Counted from the first letter of the stretch, positions 28,728-39,483 are shown. The stretch: 64,000 nt of DNA from an uncultured Lachnospiraceae bacterium (GCA_947178145.1 CAMWXE010000021.1:1-64000); one strand, 5' to 3'. Notes: a model not told the origin generated them from the letters alone. Numbers and translations are program-made.

Positions 28728-29884
28728 AGCATTATGACAGGGCATGGGCAGAGATTGATCTCGATGCTCTGCAGTATAATATAGAAAGTATTAAGAAAAG
28801 CATTGCGAAAGAGACCAGGATCATCGCAGTCATCAAGACGGACGGCTATGGCCATGGCGCCAGCCACATTGCGCGGATTCTTGAAGCGGAGGAACAGGTG
28901 TGGGGATTTGCGGTTGCCACGGCGGAGGAAGCGTTTTCTCTGCGGGAGGATAACATACAAAAACCAATCCTGATACTGGGATATACATTTCCATACAGCT
29001 ATGAGCAGATGATTGCACAAAATGTACGAGCAACAATATTTACCTATGAGACGGCCAAAGAGCTGTCAGATATTGCCACAGCGAGGAACCAGACAAGTAA
29101 GATTCATATTAAAATTGATACTGGAATGACTCGAATCGGGATCCATCCTGACGATGATGGAGTGGCACTGATCAGGCAGATTGCAGCGCTGCCCGGGTTG
29201 GAGATGGAGGGGATTTTTACCCATTTTGCGACAGCGGACGAGGCCGACAAGACAAAGACCTATCATCAGATGAGATGCTTCAAGGAGTATGTCCATCAGG
29301 TTGAGCATGCATTGGCGATAAAGATTCCGATGAAGCACTGTTCAAACAGTGCCGGCATTGTCGAGATGCCGGAGGCGAATATGGATGCAGTGCGGGCGGG
29401 AATTATCTTGTATGGCCTGTGGCCGTCGGATGAGGTGCAGGCAGATGGAAGGATACAGTTAAAACCAATGCTGACGCTAAAATCAAGAGTTGTGTATGTC
29501 AAGACAGTCCCACAAGGACAGGAGATCAGCTATGGCGGCACCTATACGACAACAAGGGAAACGCGCGTTGCGACGATCTGTATTGGTTATGGCGATGGAT
29601 ATCCAAGAAGCCTCTCCAACATCGGGCATGTACTCATAAAAGGTCAGAGAGCATCGATACTTGGGCGTGTATGTATGGATCAGTTTATGATCGATGTCAC
29701 AGATATCAGTTCTCCAGTGCGCGTGGGCGATACGGTAACGCTCATTGGAAGGGATGGCAGCGCATGCATTACAATGGAGGAGCTGGGAGCGCTGTCAGGC
29801 AGGTTTAACTATGAACTGGCCTGTGATATCGGAAAGCGGATTCCAAGAATCTATAAACTGGATGACACACTGCTTTATAAATAA
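28724..29884 (+). CDS. alr: Alanine racemase
   Basis: RAWAEIDLDALQYNI, AVIKTDGYGHGA, VCMDQFMIDVT; 4-nt overlap with nnr. Confidence 0.95.
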   Translation: MKHYDRAWAEIDLDALQYNIESIKKSIAKETRIIAVIKTDGYGHGASHIARILEAEEQVWGFAVATAEEAFSLREDNIQKPILILGYTFPYSYEQMIAQNVRATIFTYETAKELSDIATARNQTSKIHIKIDTGMTRIGIHPDDDGVALIRQIAALPGLEMEGIFTHFATADEADKTKTYHQMRCFKEYVHQVEHALAIKIPMKHCSNSAGIVEMPEANMDAVRAGIILYGLWPSDEVQADGRIQLKPMLTLKSRVVYVKTVPQGQEISYGGTYTTTRETRVATICIGYGDGYPRSLSNIGHVLIKGQRASILGRVCMDQFMIDVTDISSPVRVGDTVTLIGRDGSACITMEELGALSGRFNYELACDIGKRIPRIYKLDDTLLYK

Positions 29885-29983
29885 TTCATTTTTAATTGCA
29901 TGACAGCTGTATAAAAATTTCTCCACTGGAAAAAATAGTATCATACAGAGATAGAATTTGTTTTATTTAATTGACAGAGGTGT

Positions 29984-30331
29984 ATGATAATGAGAAGAGG
30001 AGATATTTATTATGCGGATCTAAGACCCGTTGTGGGATCGGAACAAGGAGGCGTCAGACCAGTGCTGATCATACAGAATGATGTGGGCAATAAGCACAGT
30101 CCAACGGTGATTTGTGCGGCGATTACCTCCAAGATGAACAAGGCGAATCTGCCGACGCACATCGCGTTGAATGCAGGAAATTACGACATGGTGAAGGACT
30201 CGGTGATATTGCTCGAGCAGCTGAGAACGATTGATAAAAAGCGTCTGAAGGATAAGGTGTGCCATCTGGATTCTCCGATTATGCAGAGAGTCAACAGAGC
30301 CTTGCAAATCAGTCTTGAGCTTGATACATAA
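29984..30331 (+). CDS. mazF: Type II toxin-antitoxin PemK/MazF family toxin
   Basis: [48 protein letters not shown]. Confidence 0.93.
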   Translation: MIMRRGDIYYADLRPVVGSEQGGVRPVLIIQNDVGNKHSPTVICAAITSKMNKANLPTHIALNAGNYDMVKDSVILLEQLRTIDKKRLKDKVCHLDSPIMQRVNRALQISLELDT

Positions 30332-30381
30332 GGCTTGTAAGGTTGGATATTGACGTTTTTCAATAGTAATGTTATATTAGA

Positions 30382-30414
30382 GAGGTGTAGCCCGCAAAAT
30401 GTGGGTTACACCTC
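30382..30414 (+). other. Hairpin (possible terminator) after mazF
   Basis: GAGGTGTAGCCCGC aaaat GTGGGTTACACCTC. Confidence 0.5.
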
Positions 30415-30449
30415 ATTAAGATATCAAAAATAAAGGAGAGAAATAAGAG

Positions 30450-31799
30450 ATGGACGATGGAGGGTCTTCGGCCTGTAGTATGATATTGTTTTTGGTAATG
30501 CTCTTTGTAGAGGCTGTGATTGTCGGATTTAACAGAGCCATAAACCTGATGAATGAGAAGGAGATTGAGCGCAGGGCGGAGGAGGATCAGGACAAAAAAT
30601 CGATTTTGCTGAGTCGAATCATTGAGCGCTCCACGGTGTATGTCAATTCCATTCAGATGATAACGACGCTGATTGAGTTGGTGATGGGGTACTTTTTCCT
30701 GCCGCGATGGACCGTTTCTATAAGGAGGGTGCTTGTCCGATTCCCTTTTTTCAATGAGGTGAATGATCTGGTGCTGGGCTGGATTGCCTTGCTTCTTGCG
30801 GCGTTTCTGCTCATGTATGTGCTGCTCACATTTGGAATCCTGCTGCCGAAAAAGATTGCTCAGAAATATCCGGATGCGTGGGCGTACTGCTTTATACGTC
30901 AGATACAGTTTCTCAGGACAGCGCTCTATCCACTGACGAAAATTGTCGCAGTCTCCGCAAATGGTCTGCTGCAGATTTTTGGTCTTAGAAATACGGATGA
31001 GCAGGCAGATGTCACGGAGGAGGAGATCATTTCGATGGTAAATGAGGGGCATGAACTCGGTGTTCTCGAGGCCGGTGAGGTGGAGATGATCACGAACATT
31101 TTTGAGTTTGGCGACAAGGAAGCAAGTGACATCATGACCCATAGAAACAATATTATGGCGATTGACAGTACGACACCGTTTAAGGACGCGCTCGGTTTTA
31201 TGCTGAAGGAGAGCAACAGCAGATATCCTGTCTATGAGGAGAATCTCGACCATGTGATTGGTGTGCTGTACTTGAAGGATGCCATGAGGATACATACTTC
31301 TGATGAGAGTCTCAACCAGCCTGTCGGAACGGTGGAAGGGCTTGTCAGGGAGGCGGTATTTGTGCCTGAGACCAAGAACATTGACGACCTGTTCCGAAGC
31401 ATGCAGTCTGAAAAAAATCAGATGGTGATTGTCATGGATGAGTACGGACAGACAGCAGGACTTGTGACCATGGAGGACATTCTGGAGGAGATCGTCGGAA
31501 ATATCATGGACGAGTACGATCCGGAAGAGAATCATATTGAAGAAAAAGGCGAGAATGAGTATATGATAGAGGGAATGACAAAGCTCGAAGATCTGGAGGA
31601 GCGCTTTGACATTTCCTTTGGCGAGACAGAGTTTGAGACGCTGAACGGATATCTCATATCGAAACTTGACCGGATACCAGACGAGGACGAAAACTCGGAG
31701 GTGGAGATTGATGGTTATACATTTCAGATTGTAAAGGTAGAAAAAAATGTGATACAATCAGTGTTGGTAAGGAATTGTGCCAGGATAACAGACGCATGA
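30450..31799 (+). CDS. Hemolysin-family CNNM/CorC-like CBS-domain membrane protein
   Basis: N-terminal DUF21-like TM region, CBS pair (DIMTHRNNIMAID..., TAGLVTMEDILEEIVG), CorC_HlyC C-term. Confidence 0.92.
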   Translation: MDDGGSSACSMILFLVMLFVEAVIVGFNRAINLMNEKEIERRAEEDQDKKSILLSRIIERSTVYVNSIQMITTLIELVMGYFFLPRWTVSIRRVLVRFPFFNEVNDLVLGWIALLLAAFLLMYVLLTFGILLPKKIAQKYPDAWAYCFIRQIQFLRTALYPLTKIVAVSANGLLQIFGLRNTDEQADVTEEEIISMVNEGHELGVLEAGEVEMITNIFEFGDKEASDIMTHRNNIMAIDSTTPFKDALGFMLKESNSRYPVYEENLDHVIGVLYLKDAMRIHTSDESLNQPVGTVEGLVREAVFVPETKNIDDLFRSMQSEKNQMVIVMDEYGQTAGLVTMEDILEEIVGNIMDEYDPEENHIEEKGENEYMIEGMTKLEDLEERFDISFGETEFETLNGYLISKLDRIPDEDENSEVEIDGYTFQIVKVEKNVIQSVLVRNCARITDA

Positions 31800-31900
31800 G
31801 CTTCCCGGCAAGGCGGAACAGGAAGATTAGCTGGAATTGAAGCGCGAGGAAGGTGCCTCTGAAGAATCATAAAGCAATAAGGATAAAGGAGAAATAAAAT

Positions 31901-32629
31901 ATGTCAGGACATTCAAAATTTGCAAACATTAAACACAAAAAGGAAAAGAATGATGCGGCGAAGGGAAAAATCTTTACGATTATCGGACGCGAGATTGCAG
32001 TTGCAGTAAAGGAGGGCGGACCAGATCCGGCCAACAACTTCAAGCTCGCACAGGTGATTGCAAAGGCAAAGGCAAACAATATGCCAAACGATACGATTGA
32101 CCGCGGGATTAAGAAGGCAGCGGGAGATGGGAATGCAGTAAATTATGAACATGTTACATATGAAGGCTATGGTCCCAGCGGTATTGCAATTATTGTCGAG
32201 GCGTTGACAGATAACAAGAACAGAACAGCGGCAAACGTCAGAAGTGCATTTACGAAGGGCAATGGCAGCATTGGAACACAAGGCTGTGTCTCTTTTATGT
32301 TTGACGAGAAGGGACAGATTATCATTGACAAGGAAGCATGTGAGATGAGCGCGGACGACCTTATGATGATTGCGCTTGACGCAGGTGCCGAGGATTTTTC
32401 AGAGGAGGAAGACAGCTTCGAGATTCTGACTGCACCGGAAGATTTTGATGCAGTTTACAAGACAATGCAGGAAAATAAGATCGAGATGGCGAGCGCTGAG
32501 GTCACAATGATACCACAGAATTATGTTACGCTCACAGACGAGAATGCAGTTAAGAATTTGAACAGAACACTTGATATGCTCGACGAGGATGATGATGTGC
32601 AGGCGGTATATCACAATTGGGATGAATAA
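31901..32629 (+). CDS. yebC: YebC/PmpR family protein
   Basis: MSGHSKFANIKHKKEKNDAAKGKIFTIIGREI...NMPNDTIDRGIKKAAG...YEGYGPSGIAIIVEALTDNKNRT. Confidence 0.95.
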   Translation: MSGHSKFANIKHKKEKNDAAKGKIFTIIGREIAVAVKEGGPDPANNFKLAQVIAKAKANNMPNDTIDRGIKKAAGDGNAVNYEHVTYEGYGPSGIAIIVEALTDNKNRTAANVRSAFTKGNGSIGTQGCVSFMFDEKGQIIIDKEACEMSADDLMMIALDAGAEDFSEEEDSFEILTAPEDFDAVYKTMQENKIEMASAEVTMIPQNYVTLTDENAVKNLNRTLDMLDEDDDVQAVYHNWDE

Positions 32630-32646
32630 TCATACTGAAAAGAAAA

Positions 32647-32675
32647 AAGTCTGTCCGAAAGGACAGGCTTTTTCT
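32647..32675. terminator. Terminator hairpin between convergent genes
   Basis: AAGTCTGTCC gaaa GGACAGGCTT TTTC. Confidence 0.75.
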
Positions 32676-32685
32676 GAATAGTTCT

Positions 32686-33654
32686 TTAATTCTGACTGCG
32701 CTTTTCAATGACACCGGAACCAAAATCAGTTGTTTCGCAGGTCATGCCTTCCGATTCAAATCCGGATACGGTAGCTTTAAGGCTGATGGTAGCAGAGCGG
32801 TCTGTGCTGTCGACGATACCAATTCTGTTCAGGGTAAAATTGCTGGCATCGTCATAATTGATGTACATATATTCGCCGATGTAATTGTCACCGTGCAAGA
32901 TGCCGGATGCGATACCATCATCATTTACCAGTTCATTGCTGAGATCAGCTTCCAGGTCCCGATACTCCTCCTCTGTCAAATCATAACCTTCCAGAGACAG
33001 GTAATAATAATCAGTAGAATAGTGGACAGTATCACCGTTGGCAACCATATAGTACTCAGATTCGTTCGCAGCATCAATGCAAGTTGTCATGGTACAGCCC
33101 AGATACGGATAAGCGCCGGCGGTCAAAGCTTCCAGAAACTCGTGATTGGAAAGCATGCTGAATCCTTTCATATCGGGATTGCGTGTGCTGAAAGTGACTG
33201 TTATTTCTTTGTCCACCGCGTTGTCGAGTCCCTTTAATAACCAGCTGGGCATATCGGCGAAGGCTTCCGGACCTTCTGCAGCCGCTTCCATCATTGCTGC
33301 CTCAATTGCCTCTGAGGCATCTTTGGTCTTGATGGTGACAGGCATATCATAGGTATCTGTTTCCGTGCAGCTGATCTCGACATTCTGCGTAAGCTCATGC
33401 ACCTTCTGATACACTGCGTTCATGCCTTCTGTATTGTTGGAACTGATGGACTCAAAATAGCATTCGAGACCTGTGGCAGCTACAGCATCGCTTTCCATTT
33501 TCTTGAAAAATGTCTTGGAGTCTGCTGACTTGTAGGCGTCTACAATTGACTGCACCTTGGCGTCATCCTCCATCATCAGGTCACAGCCTGACACGAGAAA
33601 GGTCAGACAGACTGACGCGAGTACAGTTATGATTGGTTTCTGTTTGATTTTCAT
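32686..33654 (-). CDS. Lipoprotein of unknown function
   Basis: MKIKQKPIITVLASVCLTFLVSGCDLM lipobox. Confidence 0.75.
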   Translation of the reverse strand: MKIKQKPIITVLASVCLTFLVSGCDLMMEDDAKVQSIVDAYKSADSKTFFKKMESDAVAATGLECYFESISSNNTEGMNAVYQKVHELTQNVEISCTETDTYDMPVTIKTKDASEAIEAAMMEAAAEGPEAFADMPSWLLKGLDNAVDKEITVTFSTRNPDMKGFSMLSNHEFLEALTAGAYPYLGCTMTTCIDAANESEYYMVANGDTVHYSTDYYYLSLEGYDLTEEEYRDLEADLSNELVNDDGIASGILHGDNYIGEYMYINYDDASNFTLNRIGIVDSTDRSATISLKATVSGFESEGMTCETTDFGSGVIEKRSQN

Positions 33655-33864
33655 TTGAAATCCCCCTTGACTCATTTGTTTCTTCGTATTATTATAAAAT
33701 AGAATAATACATAAAAAATTTTATATAACAAAGCGGAGAAAGTCAAGCCCCTTTGCATAAAAATATTTGCAAACAATTGTTTATGAAGATTGCTTTTTAT
33801 TCGGCATCAAAGTGGATAAAAATGGTGTCAAACAGGATTCTATAGATACATATGGAGAAGAATT

Positions 33865-34692
33865 ATGGTTACAGTACAGAACGAAAACTTTTCTGCGCTG
33901 CAGATTTGTATGTCAGGGCAGTGTTTTCGAATGGATAGGTGTGGTGAAAATAAGTATCGCCTTGTTGCAGCCGGAAAGTATCTTGAAATAACGCAGCAGG
34001 AGGACAAGATCTCTTTTGACTGTACACAGGAGGAATACGATAATCTATGGAATGTATACTTTGACATGGAAACAGACTACGCCAGAATCATTGCCAGTAT
34101 TGATCGCGAGGATTCTTATCTGATGGCAGCTGCCGCGCATGGAAAAGGGATTCGGATATTACATCAGGATTTGTGGGAAATGATCATATCCTTTATTATC
34201 TCGCAGCAGAATAACATCAAGAGAATCCGTAAATGTATTGAACAGTTATGCGAAAGATACGGTGAGAAAAAAATATCTGACAAAGGTGTGGCGTATTTTG
34301 CTTTTCCGACACCAAAGGCACTGGCAAACGCTTCAGTGGATGATCTGTATGCCTGCGGTATGGGCTATCGGAGCAAGTACATCTATCAGACTGCAAACAG
34401 TATCTATCACGGTGAATTTGATCTGGAAAAGCTTGGCGCGAAGGAGTACGATGCGGCGAAGAGGGATCTGCTGCAATTGTATGGCGTCGGTGGGAAGGTC
34501 GCTGATTGTATTTGTCTGTTTGCCTTGCATAAGACAGATGCATTCCCGCGTGATACGCATATCAACAAAGTGATGAAAGCACAGTACCCAAACGGATTTC
34601 CCTTCGAAAGATATGGGGAGAACAGTGGGATTTTGCAGCAATACATCTTTTATTATGACCTTGAAAATAAAAAATATAGGAATAATATTTGA
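33865..34692 (+). CDS. OGG1-like HhH-GPD DNA glycosylase
   Basis: ISQQNNIKRIRKCIEQLCERYG; LLQLYGVGGKVADCICLFALHKTDAFPRDTHI (HhH-GPD with K and D). Confidence 0.88.
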   Translation: MVTVQNENFSALQICMSGQCFRMDRCGENKYRLVAAGKYLEITQQEDKISFDCTQEEYDNLWNVYFDMETDYARIIASIDREDSYLMAAAAHGKGIRILHQDLWEMIISFIISQQNNIKRIRKCIEQLCERYGEKKISDKGVAYFAFPTPKALANASVDDLYACGMGYRSKYIYQTANSIYHGEFDLEKLGAKEYDAAKRDLLQLYGVGGKVADCICLFALHKTDAFPRDTHINKVMKAQYPNGFPFERYGENSGILQQYIFYYDLENKKYRNNI

Positions 34693-34700
34693 AAAAACTA

Positions 34701-34728
34701 TTGACGTGTGGCTGATTTGTGTTATAAT
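34701..34728 (+). promoter_or_regulatory. Putative sigma-A promoter for rpsU
   Basis: TTGACG - 16 nt - TATAAT. Confidence 0.55.
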
Positions 34729-34804
34729 CGAAATGTGCAATTAAGTATACCCGAACAGTCTGGCACACAATAATAGGGGCTGGAGGGAGGTTAGGTGTGA
34801 TAGC

Positions 34805-34981
34805 ATGTCAAATGTAATCGTTAAAGAAAACGAGACTTTGGATAGCGCTTTACGCAGATTTAAGAGAAGTTGCGCTAAAGCCGGAATTCAGCAGGAAATC
34901 CGTAAAAGAGAGCATTATGAAAAGCCAAGCGTAAAACGTAAGAAAAAGTCTGAAGCAGCTAGAAAGCGTAAATATAATTAA
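34805..34981 (+). CDS. rpsU: 30S ribosomal protein S21 (58 aa, not in the supplied ORF track)
   Basis: Translated by hand: [58 protein letters not shown]. Confidence 0.96.
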   Translation: MSNVIVKENETLDSALRRFKRSCAKAGIQQEIRKREHYEKPSVKRKKKSEAARKRKYN

Positions 34982-35002
34982 TTTGTAATTAATTGAATCA
35001 AG

Positions 35003-35031
35003 ATCCTTGGCTGTTTACGCCAAGGATTTTT
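35003..35031 (+). terminator. Rho-independent terminator after rpsU
   Basis: ATCCTTGGC tgtttac GCCAAGGAT TTTTG. Confidence 0.85.
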
Positions 35032-35075
35032 GCGTCTGTCAGAGCATATTTTACCAATATGTTCTGGAATAAGGA

Positions 35076-35705
35076 GTGAGGGAGTTGGAGAAAATATCTT
35101 TGTGGATGAGCAGATATCACTTTGCTGGATATGATTTATATCATCTGGTAGCCTGCTTTTTCCTGTTTAGTGTTATTGGCTGGATGGTTGAGTCGATTTA
35201 TATTTCACTTTGTAACAAAAAACTTACGAACAGAGGATTTATGACAGGGCCGTTTTGTCCGATCTATGGGGTCGGAGCGACACTGGGATACATTATTTTG
35301 CATCCCTTTGCCCATAATATCGTTGTATTGTACATAGTCGGAGCACTGCTTGCGACAGCGTTTGAGTATCTGGTGGCGCAGCTTATGATGAAGCTTTTTG
35401 GCGAAGTATGGTGGGATTACAATAACAAGTTCTGCAATTACAAGGGTGTGATCTGTCTGGAGAGCACGCTGGCGTGGGGCCTGTATGCAGTGATTATTAT
35501 CACGTTCCTGTTTGATAAGGTTATCAGTTTTGTGGACCGATATCCCATGATGTGGGGAATCAGGACAATTGCGTTGGTTTTTGCGATGGGGATTATTGAT
35601 TTTAGTTATCACTTTGCCAGGTCTATTGACGAGGAGATCAGGAAAGACTTGAGCGAAAAGAAGGGAGAATTCGTTGATTTCTGCCATCGGCTAATCGGAA
35701 GATAA
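35076..35705 (+). CDS. Putative ABC transporter permease (CmpB/PF06541-like)
   Basis: FFLFSVIGWMVESIYISLCNKKLTNRGFMTGPFCPIYGVGA; start uncertain (GTG 35076 or TTG 35085). Confidence 0.75.
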   Translation: MRELEKISLWMSRYHFAGYDLYHLVACFFLFSVIGWMVESIYISLCNKKLTNRGFMTGPFCPIYGVGATLGYIILHPFAHNIVVLYIVGALLATAFEYLVAQLMMKLFGEVWWDYNNKFCNYKGVICLESTLAWGLYAVIIITFLFDKVISFVDRYPMMWGIRTIALVFAMGIIDFSYHFARSIDEEIRKDLSEKKGEFVDFCHRLIGR

Positions 35706-35924
35706 TTTGGTGAGAGGTGAGAAAGAATATCGTTATGCGATATTCTTTCTTTATGCATATGCTGATTCACACGCTGATGCAAAGGATATTACCATTGGAG
35801 TGATGCATCGGCCGTGCATAAAAAGCAAATGGGAGTCTCGTTTCATTGAAGAAATGAACGAAAAAGTCATATAATAAGGCAGATGGGCATAGATTTCATA
35901 TAAGTAAGGTATGAGGTCTGCTTT

Positions 35925-37127
35925 ATGAAATTTTTCAGAGGAAGAATAGATAGAATTGTGGCAGTGGTGATGCTGATTGTCCTTTTGGGACAAAACACAG
36001 TGTTTGCTGAGGAGGCGGCGCAGAACAGCACGGTTAATTCCACGGCAGTGAGCCTGACGTCGCCTTCCGCGATACTGATGGAGGCGTCGACGGGTACCAT
36101 ACTGTTTGAGAAAAATCCGGATGAGATTCGAAGTCCGGCGAGTATTACGAAGATTATGACATTGCTTCTGGTATTTGAAGCGCTGGAAAAAGGCCGGATT
36201 CGATTGGAGGACGAGGTAATCACAAGCGCCTATGCCAAGTCGATGGGAGGTTCGCAGGTGTATCTGGACGAGGGAGAGGTACAGACTGTTGAAACGCTGA
36301 TCAAGTGCATCACAGTGGCAAGTGGCAATGATGCATCTGTGGCAATCGCAGAGTATATTGCGGGGAGTGAGTCAGAGTTTGTCAATATGATGAATGAGAA
36401 GGCAGCTGAGCTTGGTATGGCAAATACACATTTCCTTGACTGCTGTGGACTAAGTTCAGACAGCGCGCACCATACAACTGCAAGAGATGTGGCGATTATG
36501 TCGAGGGAGCTGATCACAAGATATCCGCAGATTTATAATTACACAAGAATCTGGATGGAAGACATCACCCATGTGACCAGCCGGGGCAGCCAGCCTTTCA
36601 CGCTGTCGAGCACTAACAAGCTGCTTAAGCAGTACCAGTGGACGACAGGATTGAAAACGGGTTCGACAAGTGTGGCAAAATACTGCTTCAGTGCCACGGC
36701 CAATAAGAATGGGATTGATCTGGTTGCTGTCATCATGGGTGCGCCAGACCCTAAGGTGCGTTTTTCGGAGGCGCAGACGCTGTTGGAATATGGTTTTGCA
36801 GTGACCAGACTGTATGTGGATGAGAACAAACAGGCATTGGGAGATATACCAGTGGCTGGAGGGAAAGCGGAGCGGCTTGCAGTGGAGCCTAAGGGAGCAT
36901 TTCGCTATCTTGATGTCACAGGTGCGGATTTCAATAGAATTGAGAAGCAGTATCAGTATGTAGATATTGTAGTGGCGCCTGTGGAGAGAGGGACAGAGGT
37001 CGGCTATATCAGTTACAGCCTCGATGGCAGGGAGCTTGGCAGAATGCCTATCATTGCCGCAGAGCCGGTGGAAAAGGCATTTTTCGTTGACTATCTAAAA
37101 AGGATACTGATCAAATATTTAATATAG
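35925..37127 (+). CDS. D-alanyl-D-alanine carboxypeptidase
   Basis: SPASITKIM (SxxK), ASGNDASVAI, LKTGST; signal peptide. Confidence 0.93.
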   Translation: MKFFRGRIDRIVAVVMLIVLLGQNTVFAEEAAQNSTVNSTAVSLTSPSAILMEASTGTILFEKNPDEIRSPASITKIMTLLLVFEALEKGRIRLEDEVITSAYAKSMGGSQVYLDEGEVQTVETLIKCITVASGNDASVAIAEYIAGSESEFVNMMNEKAAELGMANTHFLDCCGLSSDSAHHTTARDVAIMSRELITRYPQIYNYTRIWMEDITHVTSRGSQPFTLSSTNKLLKQYQWTTGLKTGSTSVAKYCFSATANKNGIDLVAVIMGAPDPKVRFSEAQTLLEYGFAVTRLYVDENKQALGDIPVAGGKAERLAVEPKGAFRYLDVTGADFNRIEKQYQYVDIVVAPVERGTEVGYISYSLDGRELGRMPIIAAEPVEKAFFVDYLKRILIKYLI

Positions 37128-37172
37128 CAACAGGGAACTTTTGGTTCGCCAGAGCGGGAGAAAACAAGAAAT

Positions 37173-38033
37173 ATGCAGAGTGTGTTTGGAACGATTTTTC
37201 TGATTGCGATGATATTGGCCGTGGCGCTTTTGGCGGTGGGAATCATTGACGGGAATCGGTTTGTGACAGTCCGGGAGGAGTTTGTGCTTCCTGCATTGTC
37301 AAAGGAGTGCAGATTTGTGATGATATCCGATTTGCACAATAAGGTATATGGCAATAAGAATGATAAGGTGTTCAATGCCATTCGAAAAATAAATCCAGAT
37401 TTTATCATACTGGCAGGAGACCTCGTCACATCGCAGGTCAGCGAGGACATGACACCAGCAATCGAACTGGTGAATGCACTCAGCCGAAAGTATAAGATTT
37501 ATTATGCTCTGGGAAATCATGAGTCCAAGATTCAGCAAGAGACAGATCGCTTTGGCGACCAATTCGAACGACTAATGAAAGCAATTTCCAATGAGAATGT
37601 GCGTATCCTGCAGAATGACGCTGTGAATTTGCCGGAATATAATATCAGAATGACTGGACTTGATCTCGATTTGGATTATTTTGCTCATTTCAAGATAAGG
37701 AAAATGAAAGATAACTATCTGCAGGAGACATTGCCAGGATATGACAGCAGCAAATGTAATATTTTGATTGCGCACAATCCGGATTATTTTGAAGATTATG
37801 CCAGATGGGGGGCGCAGCTGGTATTGTCAGGCCATGTGCATGGCGGTATCATGCGCCTGCCGCTTTTGGGCGGCGTGATTGCTCCATCCTACACGATTTT
37901 TCCAAAGTATGACGGCGGTGTATTCCGGCACGGGAGAGCAGTTATGCTTTTGGGAAGAGGAATGGGTTCCCACACACTGCCATTTCGATTTTTTAATCCG
38001 GCAGAACTTTATGAGGTGGTTCTAAGACCGTAA
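37173..38033 (+). CDS. Metallophosphoesterase, membrane-anchored
   Basis: MISDLHNKVYG, IILAGDLVT, ALGNHES, VLSGHVHGG. Confidence 0.92.
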   Translation: MQSVFGTIFLIAMILAVALLAVGIIDGNRFVTVREEFVLPALSKECRFVMISDLHNKVYGNKNDKVFNAIRKINPDFIILAGDLVTSQVSEDMTPAIELVNALSRKYKIYYALGNHESKIQQETDRFGDQFERLMKAISNENVRILQNDAVNLPEYNIRMTGLDLDLDYFAHFKIRKMKDNYLQETLPGYDSSKCNILIAHNPDYFEDYARWGAQLVLSGHVHGGIMRLPLLGGVIAPSYTIFPKYDGGVFRHGRAVMLLGRGMGSHTLPFRFFNPAELYEVVLRP

Positions 38034-38125
38034 AAATTACAAACAACAGTTCGCATTGCATTTTCCCTGAATTCTTTGTAAAATATACATGACGGAATGT
38101 ATACAAAGAATTTGGGGGTTTTTGT

Positions 38126-38875
38126 ATGGGATTGTCTGTGACGCTTACGGTGTTTGAAGGACCGTTGGATTTGCTGCTCTATCTAATCGAAAAAAATAAG
38201 ATTGACATCTATGATATACCAATCGTGGTCATAACAGAACAATATCTTGACTATATCCGAAATATGCAGACAGAGGACATGAATATTATGAGCGAATTTC
38301 TTGTGATGGCGGCGACGCTTCTTGACATCAAGTGCAGAATGCTCCTGCCCAAAGAAATCAATGAGGAGGGCGAGGAGGAGGATCCGAGAGCGGAGCTTGT
38401 ACAGAAACTGCTTGAGTACAAGATGTACAAGTATATGGCTTTCGAGCTGCGGGACAAGCAGGTGGATGCGGCGAAAACCTGGTACAAAAAGCCCATGCTG
38501 CCCAAGGAAGTTGCAGATTATCAGTATCCTATAGACTATGAGGCGCTTGCGGGGGATGTTACGCTGACGAAGCTTCATGAGATTTTCAAATCGATCATGC
38601 GGCGTCAGGAGGACAAGATCGATCCGATTAGAAGCCAGTTTGGCAAGATTGAGAAGGATGAGATCAACCTGGAGGAGAAACAAAGTTACATAGAATCATA
38701 CGTGAAGAATCACAGAAGATTTTGTTTTCGGAGTCTTTTGGAGAAGCAAGGGAGCAAGATGGAAGTGATCGTCACTTTTATGGCGGTGCTGGAAATGATG
38801 AAGCAGGGGATTATCTCGATTGAGCAGGAGGATACTTTTGCGGATATCATTATTACGTCAAGCCTTGCAGCGTAA
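38126..38875 (+). CDS. scpA: Segregation and condensation protein A
   Basis: VFEGPLDLLLYLIEKNKIDIYDIPI; followed by scpB. Confidence 0.95.
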   Translation: MGLSVTLTVFEGPLDLLLYLIEKNKIDIYDIPIVVITEQYLDYIRNMQTEDMNIMSEFLVMAATLLDIKCRMLLPKEINEEGEEEDPRAELVQKLLEYKMYKYMAFELRDKQVDAAKTWYKKPMLPKEVADYQYPIDYEALAGDVTLTKLHEIFKSIMRRQEDKIDPIRSQFGKIEKDEINLEEKQSYIESYVKNHRRFCFRSLLEKQGSKMEVIVTFMAVLEMMKQGIISIEQEDTFADIIITSSLAA

Positions 38876-38901
38876 TACAATGTGTTGAGGATGTATTTAT
38901 A

Positions 38902-39483
38902 ATGGAAGAAAAGAAGATAATGGCAGTGATTGAGGCTGTGCTCTTTGCGATGGGGGATTCCGTTGAGCTTTCCAAGTTAAATCATGTGCTGGAGATACCA
39001 GAGGACAGAATACGCGAAGTGATTGCCAAAATGAATGATAAATACAAGAAGGCAGACAGAGGAATCTACATTGCGGAGCTTGAGGATGCAGTGCAGTTGT
39101 GTACGAAACCGGAGCTGTATGAGTATCTGATCAAGGTGGCGAAGGCGCCGCGGAAATATGTCTTGACAGATACATTGCTGGAGACGCTTTCAATTATCGC
39201 ATACAAGCAGCCAGTGACGAGGCTTGAGGTTGAGAAGATACGGGGAGTAAGCTGTGATCATGCGGTGAACAAATTGCTTGAATATCATCTGATTCAGGAG
39301 CTTGGCCGGCTTGATGCGCCAGGGCGTCCATTGCTGTTTGGCACGACGGAGGAATTTCTGAGGACTTTCGGAGTGAAGTCATTGGGGGATCTTCCGATGC
39401 TGAATCCAGATCAGATGGAGGATTTTAGAAGGGAGGCCGAGGAGGAAATCGAACAAAAAGCGGAATTAACGGTAGAGATATAG
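38902..39483 (+). CDS. scpB: Segregation and condensation protein B
   Basis: LETLSIIAYKQPVTRLEVEKIRGVSCDHAVNKLLEYHLIQELGRLDAPGRPLLFGTTEEFLRTFG. Confidence 0.95.
   Translation: MEEKKIMAVIEAVLFAMGDSVELSKLNHVLEIPEDRIREVIAKMNDKYKKADRGIYIAELEDAVQLCTKPELYEYLIKVAKAPRKYVLTDTLLETLSIIAYKQPVTRLEVEKIRGVSCDHAVNKLLEYHLIQELGRLDAPGRPLLFGTTEEFLRTFGVKSLGDLPMLNPDQMEDFRREAEEEIEQKAELTVEI

Noticed and set aside
30372-31757. 461-aa ORF on the minus strand
   Set aside because: Fully antisense to the CBS/hemolysin-type gene at 30450-31799, whose domains are clear; composition has no recognisable family.
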